64,000 bases of DNA from contig NZ_MDGQ01000003.1 of assembly GCF_001747105.1 (NCBI RefSeq), positions 372,001 to 436,000 of the forward strand. The letters run 5' to 3'. Positions 33,070-41,390 of this stretch are shown piece by piece. Position 1 is the first letter of the stretch, and each line of letters opens with the position of its first letter. The position numbers and the translations under genes were made by a program. The DNA comes from Roseivirga misakiensis (GTDB lineage Bacteria; Bacteroidota; Bacteroidia; Cytophagales; Cyclobacteriaceae). Below the pieces are notes generated by a model. The model ran no database searches. It had not been told where the DNA came from and worked only from the letters and a program-made list of their open reading frames with translations.

Positions 33070-35997
33070 ATGCGCAAACAACTTTTAACAATTTGGGTGC
33101 TTTTCTTATTCGCTAGCATTGCGACAGCCCAAGAAAAAAAGCCTATGTCTTGGCAAGATATTCCGACTTGGAAATACATGCAGGGCAATAGCTTTAGAGT
33201 ATCTCCTGATGGCCAATGGATAGCCTATGCTATCGTTGCTTCTGAAGCTGATGGAGAACTTATCCTAAAAAAATTATCCGAACCTGACTCTTTGGCAAAG
33301 TCTTTCCCAATAGGGTCAACTACTTTTCCATCTATTCAATTCAGTGATGATAGTAAATGGATCGCTTTCAAAGAATACCCGAAATTTAGCCAAAGACAAG
33401 CCAACAAAGGACCGAGAAGTAAACCTTTAAGAGATAAGTTGAGCTTGTTAGAATTGGGTACCGATGAGAAGAAAACATTCGAAAATGTGATTAGTTTCTC
33501 ATTCAATAACGAGCAGGCTTCTCAGCTCGCGATTAATCTCGCCAAAGATGGCAATAGCAAAGCAAGAGGTTCTGACCTTTTGATTTACCATTTAAATGCC
33601 GATAAATCTCAAAACATCGGAAATGTGACAGAATTCCGATTCAATAAGTCTGGTAGTCACCTTGCTTATGTGGTTGACGCGGCGAATAAAACTGGTAATG
33701 GCATCTATCTTATGGATATGGCGAGCAATAGCACGCAAATCTTAGATTCTGACGATGCAGCCTATAAGTTTATCAACTGGACTGAAAAAGGTGAAGCTTT
33801 TGCTGCACTCAAAATGGTCGAGGACAAAAAATATAAGCAGCCTCACGGTAAAGTAGTTGGAGTAAAAAATTTAAAAAAGCCACAGATCACGCTTTATGAC
33901 GCTCAAAAAGACACCACAGGTTTTGATCAGAGTTATACAATCAGTGGCAATCGAAGACCTATGTGGTCTGAAGATTTAACAAGGTTGTTTTATGGAATTC
34001 ACCCTTTAGAGCTCGTCAAAAAGCCTTCGCCTAAAAAAGAGTTGGATAAGGATTCTATGAAGTTGGCTCAAGCCAAAGCAGTAGAAAAAATTATGGCAGA
34101 TACATCGCTCAAGTCTATCGCAGACTTGCAAAAAGCGATCGCCAAGGTAGACGCTAAAAAAGGAAAACCTAAAAAGAAGGCCAATGTAGATCAACCAGAT
34201 ATGACCATTTGGCATTGGAACGATAGTAGACTTCAATCTCGTCAACAAGTAACTGAACGACAAGATAAGAACTACAGCATGTGGGCCATGTATGATGTAG
34301 CCTCTGCCAAGCACACTGCCCTTCAAGATGAAAGCATGAAGAGCTTGAGCATTTTCCCGAAACACTTGTACGCGATCGGTTCTGACAATCAAAACTATGA
34401 ATTAGACATCAACTTAGATGGCCAGCGATACAGTGACTTCTACCTAGTTGACTTAAAAACAGGTACGAGAAAAGAGTTATTCACTAAGTTTTATCTACCT
34501 TCTTTTTGGTCTAACCCTAGCCCTTCAACAGATGGCACTAAGTTCATTTATGCTGAAGATGGACACTATTTCGTGCATGACATTATCAAAGGTAGCACGA
34601 CTAATATCACTGAAAACCTACCCGTTACTTTTGTTGATGTTGAAGACGATCACAACGTAGAAAAGCCAATGGTAGGCGTTTTGGGTTGGAGTTCTGACAG
34701 TAAATATGTTTTACTGAGAGATGGCTGGGATATTTGGCAAGTGCCTCTACAAGGAAAGGCTAAACCAGTGAACTTGACTCAAAACGGCAGAAAAGAAGGC
34801 ATTCGCTATCAGTACAGATTCGGTTTAGACCCAGAAGAGAAAGGAATCGATCTAACAAAAACGGTTTACTTGAGAACTTACGGCGAATGGAATAAGAAAA
34901 GCGGAGTTGCTACTCTTTCACCAACTAAGAAAAGTGGTTTAAAGCCAGGCGCAACATCATTAATTTGGGAAGACGCTAACATTGGTAACCTTAGAAAAGC
35001 GAAAAATGCTGATGTAGTTTTCTTCGGCAAACAAACTTTCAATACACCTCCTGAAATGTTTATGACTGATCTGTCGCTTTCTTCGCCAAAGCAGGTGACT
35101 AAGAACACGCCAGATGCCGATAAATATGCATGGTCTGAAGGAACGCAATTAGTAGATTATGTTACAGACAAAGGAGACTCCCTCCAAGGTGCATTGTTCC
35201 TTCCTGCTAACTATGAAAAAGGCAAGAAGTACCCTACGGTAGTTTACTATTATGAGAAACTATCTCAGACTCGGCATAACTGGTCAAACCCATCGTTTGG
35301 TGGTACAGGCTGGAATCCAACAATGTACACAAGCAATGGCTACGCGGTATTTATTCCAGACATTGTTTATAAGCTAGATGACCCAGGAATGTCAGCAGTA
35401 TGGGCTGTACTTCCTGCGGTAAAAGCGGCGATTGCTACTGGCGTTATCGATGCTGATAATATTGGAATTCACGGTCATTCATGGGGTGGTTATCAAACAT
35501 CATTTTTGATCACACAAACCGATATGTTTAAGGCAGCAGCGGCTGGAGCGCCTCTGACTAACATGGTCTCTATGTATGATTTAATCTACTGGAATTCAGG
35601 AGGAGGAAACATGTCGATTTTCGAAGCCTCTCAAGGTAGATTCAGAGGTGCACCTTGGGAAAACTGGGATTCTTACCTAAGAAATAGCCCTGTATATCAT
35701 GTTAAAAAGGTGAATACCCCGCTACTGATGCTTCATAATGATAAGGATGGTGCCGTTGATTTTACACAGGGAATCGAATATTACTCTGCACTAAGAAGGT
35801 TGAAGAAACCAGTTGTCCTTGTACAGTATAAAGGAGAAAATCATGGACTTAGAAAGCTAGAAAACCGAAAGGATTATAGCGTAAGGATGATGGAATTTTT
35901 CGATCACCACTTGAAAGGCCATAAAGCTCCAGATTGGTTGGACAAAGGAATAAATAAACTGGACCTGAAAGAGCATTTAGAGAAAAGAAGCTTCTAG
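33070..35997 (+). CDS. Secreted S9-family (prolyl oligopeptidase-like) serine peptidase
   Basis: A 975-residue exported peptidase with a classical signal peptide (LLTIWVLFLFASIATAQ). Residues about 30-690 form a beta-propeller that gates the active site. The C-terminal alpha/beta-hydrolase domain carries Ser804 (GHSWGGY), an Asp near 890 (NDKDGAVDF) and a His near 925 (GENHGL). Such S9 enzymes cleave peptides, often after Pro or Ala, in the periplasm. A Lys-rich insert at about 317-376 (KKPSPKKELDKDSMK and GKPKKKANVDQPD) interrupts the propeller. Length exceeds the usual 600-900. It is monocistronic, with a strong terminator 35 bp after the stop. Confidence 0.93.
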   Translation: MRKQLLTIWVLFLFASIATAQEKKPMSWQDIPTWKYMQGNSFRVSPDGQWIAYAIVASEADGELILKKLSEPDSLAKSFPIGSTTFPSIQFSDDSKWIAFKEYPKFSQRQANKGPRSKPLRDKLSLLELGTDEKKTFENVISFSFNNEQASQLAINLAKDGNSKARGSDLLIYHLNADKSQNIGNVTEFRFNKSGSHLAYVVDAANKTGNGIYLMDMASNSTQILDSDDAAYKFINWTEKGEAFAALKMVEDKKYKQPHGKVVGVKNLKKPQITLYDAQKDTTGFDQSYTISGNRRPMWSEDLTRLFYGIHPLELVKKPSPKKELDKDSMKLAQAKAVEKIMADTSLKSIADLQKAIAKVDAKKGKPKKKANVDQPDMTIWHWNDSRLQSRQQVTERQDKNYSMWAMYDVASAKHTALQDESMKSLSIFPKHLYAIGSDNQNYELDINLDGQRYSDFYLVDLKTGTRKELFTKFYLPSFWSNPSPSTDGTKFIYAEDGHYFVHDIIKGSTTNITENLPVTFVDVEDDHNVEKPMVGVLGWSSDSKYVLLRDGWDIWQVPLQGKAKPVNLTQNGRKEGIRYQYRFGLDPEEKGIDLTKTVYLRTYGEWNKKSGVATLSPTKKSGLKPGATSLIWEDANIGNLRKAKNADVVFFGKQTFNTPPEMFMTDLSLSSPKQVTKNTPDADKYAWSEGTQLVDYVTDKGDSLQGALFLPANYEKGKKYPTVVYYYEKLSQTRHNWSNPSFGGTGWNPTMYTSNGYAVFIPDIVYKLDDPGMSAVWAVLPAVKAAIATGVIDADNIGIHGHSWGGYQTSFLITQTDMFKAAAAGAPLTNMVSMYDLIYWNSGGGNMSIFEASQGRFRGAPWENWDSYLRNSPVYHVKKVNTPLLMLHNDKDGAVDFTQGIEYYSALRRLKKPVVLVQYKGENHGLRKLENRKDYSVRMMEFFDHHLKGHKAPDWLDKGINKLDLKEHLEKRSF

Positions 35998-36031
35998 CAT
36001 AACATATTCGTACCTATTTGATAATTGCATT

Positions 36032-36063
36032 AAAAAGCCTCTGGTATATACCAGAGGTTTTTT
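36032..36063 (+). terminator. Rho-independent terminator after the S9 peptidase gene
   Basis: AAAAAGCCTCTGG pairs with CCAGAGGTTTTTT across the loop TATATA and continues as a T run. Confidence 0.93.
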
Positions 36064-36136
36064 GTTAAACCGTTATTAGAATGATGACTTGTTCAAGAGG
36101 AATTATACCGCACAGGTAATCAAATAATGGATATCA

Positions 36137-37252
36137 TTAATTACGTTCAGGTTTGACGCTATAATCAATATCAATAGGGGTTGGTCCTATTACTGGGCCA
36201 ATCAGATGTAGCATTTGCATTCGAAATCGTTCCACAATATCTCTTTTTAATAACCAACGATGAAAATCAGCGGGTGAGGTATTATGATGGTGCACCGACT
36301 GATAGTCTGCTGGAGCTTTTACATCTCTTCGAACAGGAAATTGTAACCACTTTGCTTGAAATTCTTCGGAAAGCATCCAATTCAAGTAAAGTTTAGCCGC
36401 GGCTTTGTGTTTTGCTTGAGTTGGAATACCAGCTGCTTGAAACCAAGTAAGGAAGTAATCATTTTCAGGAATTATAAACTTTGTATTGAGACCCGGAATA
36501 GGTTCGAATGCCCAAAAAGTAGTAAAACTTGCCGCATACCAACCATTATTGATGGCTACATATGGCATGGCTGTACCTCGGGTCCAGACAGGCTCGGTAG
36601 CAACTAGCTTTTCTAAATACTCCCAGCCATACATTTCCTTAAGGTTCCAAAACTGGTATAATACTGCGTCATCATCGTGCGGGTACGTCAATATGACTTT
36701 ACCCTTCAAAGCTGGGTCTAAATAATCCAAAGCATCTCTTGGGGCCTTGCTTTCCGGAATAATATCGGTATTGACATAATTGGAAAAAGTCACTCCATAT
36801 AAACCAGTCCAATGTCCATGGGGATCCTTATAGTCAGGAAATACCTTATCCCAGTTTTTAGGTTTGTAAATGTCTAAATAACCCTGCTCTGTATAATAGG
36901 TAAACCGATGTAAGGTTTGAAATTGAATTACATCCGGAATATTTTTTTCTCCGCCTGCTGCACGCGCATTATCGTAGCGCGGGGCATGATTGATACTCAC
37001 ATCTACACTATGTGTAACTTTCAACTTCGGAAACCGTGCCTTAAACATATCGAGGTAATAATCTATTTGGTCAGACTTATCACCCCCCGCTCTAAGAACA
37101 AATTCACCACCCTCTTTCAACGCCTCAGCGTAAAGCTCTTCAAGAGATCGGGTTTCAACCTGAACGTATGCCGAACCCTTGTTGGTTTGAGCGATGGAGG
37201 TGGTAATGGAACTCAGAATAAGAAATAAAAAGAAATAGTTTTTCTGTTTCAT
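36137..37252 (-). CDS. Orphan periplasmic ABC solute-binding protein
   Basis: A 371-residue exported binding protein with signal peptide KNYFFLFLILSSITTSIAQ. The fold is that of iron(III), spermidine or thiamine-type extracellular binding proteins: EALKEGGEFVLRAGG near the N-terminus, DVIQFQTLHRF, GVTFSNYVNTDII, LKGKVILTYPHDDDAV, and a C-terminal QAKHKAAAKLYLNWMLSEEFQ. No permease or ATPase gene is adjacent, so either the transporter lies elsewhere or the protein serves another role such as sensing. It follows the DUF5519 gene after 35 bp on the same strand; they are probably co-transcribed from the divergent region facing the HxlR gene. Confidence 0.88.
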   Translation of the reverse strand: MKQKNYFFLFLILSSITTSIAQTNKGSAYVQVETRSLEELYAEALKEGGEFVLRAGGDKSDQIDYYLDMFKARFPKLKVTHSVDVSINHAPRYDNARAAGGEKNIPDVIQFQTLHRFTYYTEQGYLDIYKPKNWDKVFPDYKDPHGHWTGLYGVTFSNYVNTDIIPESKAPRDALDYLDPALKGKVILTYPHDDDAVLYQFWNLKEMYGWEYLEKLVATEPVWTRGTAMPYVAINNGWYAASFTTFWAFEPIPGLNTKFIIPENDYFLTWFQAAGIPTQAKHKAAAKLYLNWMLSEEFQAKWLQFPVRRDVKAPADYQSVHHHNTSPADFHRWLLKRDIVERFRMQMLHLIGPVIGPTPIDIDYSVKPERN

Positions 37253-37287
37253 ATGCTTGTCTTTTTGTAATCAGAAGCTGTTAAATT

Positions 37288-37776
37288 CTATTTGAGATCT
37301 CCTTTTGCAAAGGCATAGGATCGGCCTAGAATGAACTTGGACACATTCAATTCCTCTTGGTTTCTCGGAGCGTACATCATGATTATGTTTGGTGGCAGAA
37401 TACCTCTTTCAATCAAAGGATGCCACTCGCCCCAACCATTAAGTATAATTACCTCCGCATCTCTTTCTGGCAATCCCAAATGAAGGCTATAGTCTGGTTT
37501 GGGGTGAAAATGTGCAAACTCAGTTCCAATCATAAAAGCATTACAGCGATCACAAACGTGATCAGCATCCATACACATGGCCATCGCACCAGGAACTGAG
37601 ATGGCACTGGGCTCCTTTTGAATATCGCTCAACTCAAATGCCCAATCAGATAATGCTTCTATAAATGAAGTATCGCTGGGTTGTTGAGTCAGTTGAGTAT
37701 GAGGGTTGGTATCTGTCGTCTTTGGCCTGACGCCTTCTCTGATTGGCATATTGCCAAGTGTCATTTTTATATTCAT
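37288..37776 (-). CDS. DUF5519 (luciferase-like domain) protein
   Basis: A 162-residue soluble protein that matches what I recall of DUF5519, the so-called luciferase domain. It has LSDWAFELSDIQKEPSAISVPGAMAM, then GTEFAHFHPKPDYSLHLGLPERD, and NGWGEWHPLIERGILPP. The clustered His residues (AHFHPKPDYSLH, GEWHP) could bind a metal, and a CxxC lies just before (DHVCDRCNA). Biochemical function is not established for the family. It is divergent from an HxlR regulator and probably transcribed together with the solute-binding protein gene. Confidence 0.75.
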   Translation of the reverse strand: MNIKMTLGNMPIREGVRPKTTDTNPHTQLTQQPSDTSFIEALSDWAFELSDIQKEPSAISVPGAMAMCMDADHVCDRCNAFMIGTEFAHFHPKPDYSLHLGLPERDAEVIILNGWGEWHPLIERGILPPNIIMMYAPRNQEELNVSKFILGRSYAFAKGDLK

Positions 37777-37866
37777 TGTACCTTATTCTTTAAATGAATT
37801 GCGCAAGCATTTCTGAGCAGATTAACTGACTTTGTACGCCTGTCTGGTTTAATGCTTGTAAAGCTA

Positions 37867-37874
37867 TATTTTTG
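37867..37874 (+). promoter_or_regulatory. -7 promoter element of the HxlR gene
   Basis: TATTTTTG is an exact TAnnTTTG match 56 bp before the ATG at 37930, in the 153-bp region between the divergent DUF5519 and HxlR genes. No convincing -33 box is seen. Confidence 0.45.
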
Positions 37875-37929
37875 CACTATACATAATACATTAGTGGCAC
37901 AAAGTACAGTTAGTGAATTTTAGTATACC

Positions 37930-38268
37930 ATGAATAAAGGAGAAGACTTTATAGAAATACAGGCCGTATTGGACGCGTTTGAAATCATTGGAGGGAAATG
38001 GAAGTTTCCAATTCTCTACAGCCTTTGTAAAGGTAAAAAGAGGTTTAAAGAGTTGGAGGCCGACCTTCAAGGTGTATCTTCTAGAGCACTTTCCAATGCA
38101 CTAAAGGATTTAGAAATTAATGGTTTGGTTTCTAGAGCAGCATTTCCTACTGTCCCGGTCAAGGTAGAATACAGTTTAACAGAATATGGATATGAGTTGG
38201 AGCCAGTTATAGAATCTATCAGAACTTGGGGTAAACAACATAGGAAGAGAATTTTCCGACAACCCTAA
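37930..38268 (+). CDS. HxlR family transcriptional regulator
   Basis: A 112-residue winged-helix regulator of the HxlR family. It has the signature FEIIGGKWKFPILYSLCKGKKRFKEL, then SSRALSNALKDLEINGLV and the wing PVKVEYSLTEYGYEL. HxlR proteins often sense aldehydes or electrophiles through a Cys near the N-terminus; here the only Cys is in SLCKGKK, so redox sensing is uncertain. Its divergent placement suggests it controls the DUF5519-binding protein pair, the usual arrangement for this family. Confidence 0.92.
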   Translation: MNKGEDFIEIQAVLDAFEIIGGKWKFPILYSLCKGKKRFKELEADLQGVSSRALSNALKDLEINGLVSRAAFPTVPVKVEYSLTEYGYELEPVIESIRTWGKQHRKRIFRQP

Positions 38269-38359
38269 ACTATATCCCAGAGTCAACCAAAGATGTATTT
38301 TTTAAGATTCTTTTAATCTGAATCAAAACCTAAATTTCTTTTCCTCGTTCTCATAATTT

Positions 38360-38389
38360 TTATTTGTTTTGTATACAGAGAACAAATAA
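38360..38389. promoter_or_regulatory. Inverted-repeat operator of padR2
   Basis: TTATTTGTT (38360-38368) and AACAAATAA (38381-38389) are perfect 9-bp arms around a 12-nt spacer. The right arm ends 2 bp before the padR ATG, so a bound protein would block initiation. The same arms and spacer occur before the related padR at 61717. Confidence 0.75.
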
Positions 38390-38391
38390 CC

Positions 38392-38715
38392 ATGATTCAT
38401 GAAAATATTAGTCAGCAAGAGGAAATTGTTCTTCTAGGCGTAGGTAGCCTTGAACCTGACGCTTATGCCTATGCCCTACAACTAGAAATAAAGGAACAAG
38501 CGCACCTGAGTTGGTCCATTGGTACTATTCATACCATACTATACCGATTGGAAAACAAAGGGCTCTTAGATTCCGAAATGGGTGGTTCTTCTCAGAAAAG
38601 AGGCGGAAGGAGCAAAAGGCTATATAAGCTCAGTGCCAAAGGGCTTAAAATGCTAGAGCAAATTCAGTTGACCAGACAATCCATGTGGGCCAAACTTTCA
38701 ACTAATCGATTATAA
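38392..38715 (+). CDS. PadR family transcriptional regulator (module 2)
   Basis: A 107-residue PadR repressor with QQEEIVLLGVGSLEPDAYAYALQLEI, the recognition region SWSIGTIHTILYRLENKGLL and the wing MGGSSQKRGGRSKRLYKLSAKG. It closely resembles the PadR at 61717 (identical over IGTIHTILYRL and RGGRSKRLY) and is more distant from that at 10458. It is followed after 2 bp by its permease, which starts with TTG. It probably represses its own two-gene unit by binding the inverted repeat just upstream. Confidence 0.93.
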   Translation: MIHENISQQEEIVLLGVGSLEPDAYAYALQLEIKEQAHLSWSIGTIHTILYRLENKGLLDSEMGGSSQKRGGRSKRLYKLSAKGLKMLEQIQLTRQSMWAKLSTNRL

Positions 38716-38717
38716 TC

Positions 38718-41360
38718 TTGCCTAGTCCAAAGCCACCTAAATACGCCAAGAAGCTCCTCACCTACTTTTGCTCTGATGACTGGGCGACTGAGCTAGTTGG
38801 TGATTTGGAAGAACAATTCTATGATAACGTGGCGCGAAACGGATCAAAAAGTGCAAAACGACAATACTGGTGGGAAGTATTTCGGTTAATGCGACCCCAT
38901 ATTTTTAAGAAAACTCATAAAAGCTCTCGTGTGATGATGACCAAAAACCACATCAAAATTACTTATCGAAACTTAGTCAAGAATAAATCTTATACTTTGA
39001 TTAACCTTGGGGGTATGTCACTGGCATTTGCCTTTGCATTGGCCATATTCGCTTACGTATCACACGAAACAAGCTACGATCGCTATCACTCCAATGCCGA
39101 TAAGGTATTCCGTGTAACACAGAGGTTACAAAACAATAATGGTTATGATATACACTGGGCGCGTGTAAATCTTCCTTATATCAATGAACTTGAAGAATAT
39201 GCCCCTGAAGTAGACGCCTTAGTACGATTTCAGTCATTTCGGCCTAGAAGAGTAGTCGTAAATGAACAGAAATTCATGGAATCTAATGCCTTCGCTGTTG
39301 ATCCAAGAGTGTTCGACGTGTTAGATCTCAATTTATTGCAAGGTGATAAAGACGCCCTAACGGAACCGCAAACAGTCGTTTTGACCGAATCTATCGCCTA
39401 CAAATATTTTGGTAACCAAAATCCGATGGGCCAGACCATAGATATCTATGATGAAATCACTGGGATGAAATTAGGTCATAAGGTGACAGGAATTATTCAG
39501 GATCAACCTTCGAATACTCACCTACCGATCACTTTTTTGAGTTCAATTAACAGTGTCGACGAACGCCAAGGTTGGGCATACATCTATCTGCTGCTCAATC
39601 AAAATAGCAATGTAGCGTCGCTGAATGCCAAGCTACCCGAATTCGTGATGGAAAAAGATGATGGCGGCGGAGAAGGCCTCACCTTGAATTTGCAACCCAT
39701 CACCGATATACATCTGCACTCCAATTTGAGTAGAGAACTAAAAGCCAATAGTAACTCTTCCTACATCACCTTATTCAGTATTGTAGCTGTTTTTCTAGTC
39801 CTTATTTCATCAGTCAATTTTGCCAACTTGAGTATTGTTAAATCACTCTCAAGATCGAAAGAAGTAGGTGTTAGAAGGGTTTTAGGTTCTGGTAAAGGAC
39901 AATTGTACAGCCTCTTCCTTGTGGAAGCATTTGTACTAATCGGCACTAGCCTTGTAATCGCTATGGCCATTTATCTGGCTATTAGCCCATGGCTAACTTC
40001 TCTCACTGGATTCCAATTATCTATAGACTGGACGAGCGTGGCCTTAAGTGGTTTAGGTTTAATCTTTTTAATCGCGCTCTTCTCTTCCATTTATCCAGCA
40101 AGAATTGTTATGCGATACGCGCTCGGTTCATCCCTGAGAGGAAAAGTTGACTCACTCCCTAAACATACTAGATTTAAAAAATCGCTCATTGGCTTACAGT
40201 TTTTGATCGCACTTACTTTACTTTCTGGCACCCTAATACTTCAAAGACAGTTCTCTTTTTTAACAAGCCGCCAGTTAGGTTACGACCAAGAACGACTCTT
40301 GGCGATTGACAATATCCCTAGAGAAGTCAAAGCATCTTATGAAGTATTCAAAACAGAGTTGTTGAACTTAAATGGTATCAAAGATGTGAGTGCCGTTATG
40401 GAACTACCTTCCAGACCCATTAAAGATGAAGGCCGTGTGGTGATCACTGGCAGACCGGAAAACGAAGCTTATACTGCTGATATTCAGGTGTTAGATTTCA
40501 ATGGACTGGATGTTTTAGGGATCGATCTCTTGGCAGGTTCTAACATACCTGAAAGCACCAAAAGCCAACCTCGTTTACCAAGTTTGGAGGAGGATTTACA
40601 AGCTTTTTTAACCAACAAAAGAAGGGCTTATTTAATTAACGAAAGCGCCCTCAAAACTTTCGGTTGGTCTACTCCAGAAGAAGCCATTAATCAACAAATT
40701 AGTTGGGCTATAGGCTCGTTCAACTTGGGTCAAGCACCCATTGTAGGTGTGGTTAAAGATTTTCACCAAGAGAGCTTACATGCTGCTATTGACCCTGTAG
40801 TTTTTGCCTATGAACCTATTTGGTTAAATAATATTCTAATCAAAACCACTTCCGAAGACTATCCTGCTTTAATCGGAAAAATCGAAAAAGTTTGGGATGA
40901 AATGTACCCAGAACTACCCATTAAACTCATTTTTGCCGATCAGGAAGTTGACCGACTTTATCAGGCAGAGCAAGTTCAAAGAACATTAATGATGGCATTC
41001 TCTTTCATTGCTATGCTGATCACACTTCTGGGCTTTTACAGCATAGTTTCTTACAACTTAGAAAGAAGACTCAAAGAAATGGGGATTCGAAAAGTTCTTG
41101 GGGCGAACTTAAAGAACCTTTTCAACCTACTAGGAAAGGAATATGTGCTGATCGCGCTGGCGAGTCTTCTTCTAGCCATCCCTTTGATTTGGTCATTTGG
41201 CAGAAAGTGGCTCGAAGCATACACATACCGCATTGAAATTAATGGCACTAGCATCCTTATTTCATTCGGCTTCCTGACACTTGTGCTACTTTCAACTTTA
41301 GTCTTTCAGATTATCAAATTGAATAAGAGAAACCCAGTTGAAGTATTGAAGGCGGAGTGA
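38718..41360 (+). CDS. Double-FtsX (MacB-like) permease with cytoplasmic prefix (module 2)
   Basis: An 880-residue permease with the same plan as the module 1 protein. Residues 1-75 are a soluble prefix (YAKKLLTYFCSDDWATELVGDLEEQF, VFRLMRPHIF). They are followed by a membrane helix (about 94-116), a periplasmic MacB domain, an FtsX core with GVRRVLGSG, a second periplasmic domain and a final FtsX core with MGIRKVLGANLKNLF. The start is TTG, 2 bp after padR. No ATPase is present. MacB-type proteins drive mechanotransmission or lipoprotein/drug export; whether these permeases do is unknown. The gene converges on the giant surface-protein gene with a 30-bp gap and no visible terminator. Confidence 0.92.
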   Translation: MPSPKPPKYAKKLLTYFCSDDWATELVGDLEEQFYDNVARNGSKSAKRQYWWEVFRLMRPHIFKKTHKSSRVMMTKNHIKITYRNLVKNKSYTLINLGGMSLAFAFALAIFAYVSHETSYDRYHSNADKVFRVTQRLQNNNGYDIHWARVNLPYINELEEYAPEVDALVRFQSFRPRRVVVNEQKFMESNAFAVDPRVFDVLDLNLLQGDKDALTEPQTVVLTESIAYKYFGNQNPMGQTIDIYDEITGMKLGHKVTGIIQDQPSNTHLPITFLSSINSVDERQGWAYIYLLLNQNSNVASLNAKLPEFVMEKDDGGGEGLTLNLQPITDIHLHSNLSRELKANSNSSYITLFSIVAVFLVLISSVNFANLSIVKSLSRSKEVGVRRVLGSGKGQLYSLFLVEAFVLIGTSLVIAMAIYLAISPWLTSLTGFQLSIDWTSVALSGLGLIFLIALFSSIYPARIVMRYALGSSLRGKVDSLPKHTRFKKSLIGLQFLIALTLLSGTLILQRQFSFLTSRQLGYDQERLLAIDNIPREVKASYEVFKTELLNLNGIKDVSAVMELPSRPIKDEGRVVITGRPENEAYTADIQVLDFNGLDVLGIDLLAGSNIPESTKSQPRLPSLEEDLQAFLTNKRRAYLINESALKTFGWSTPEEAINQQISWAIGSFNLGQAPIVGVVKDFHQESLHAAIDPVVFAYEPIWLNNILIKTTSEDYPALIGKIEKVWDEMYPELPIKLIFADQEVDRLYQAEQVQRTLMMAFSFIAMLITLLGFYSIVSYNLERRLKEMGIRKVLGANLKNLFNLLGKEYVLIALASLLLAIPLIWSFGRKWLEAYTYRIEINGTSILISFGFLTLVLLSTLVFQIIKLNKRNPVEVLKAE

Positions 41361-41390
41361 AAGGAAAAGGCCCCGAATTGAAAATTGATT

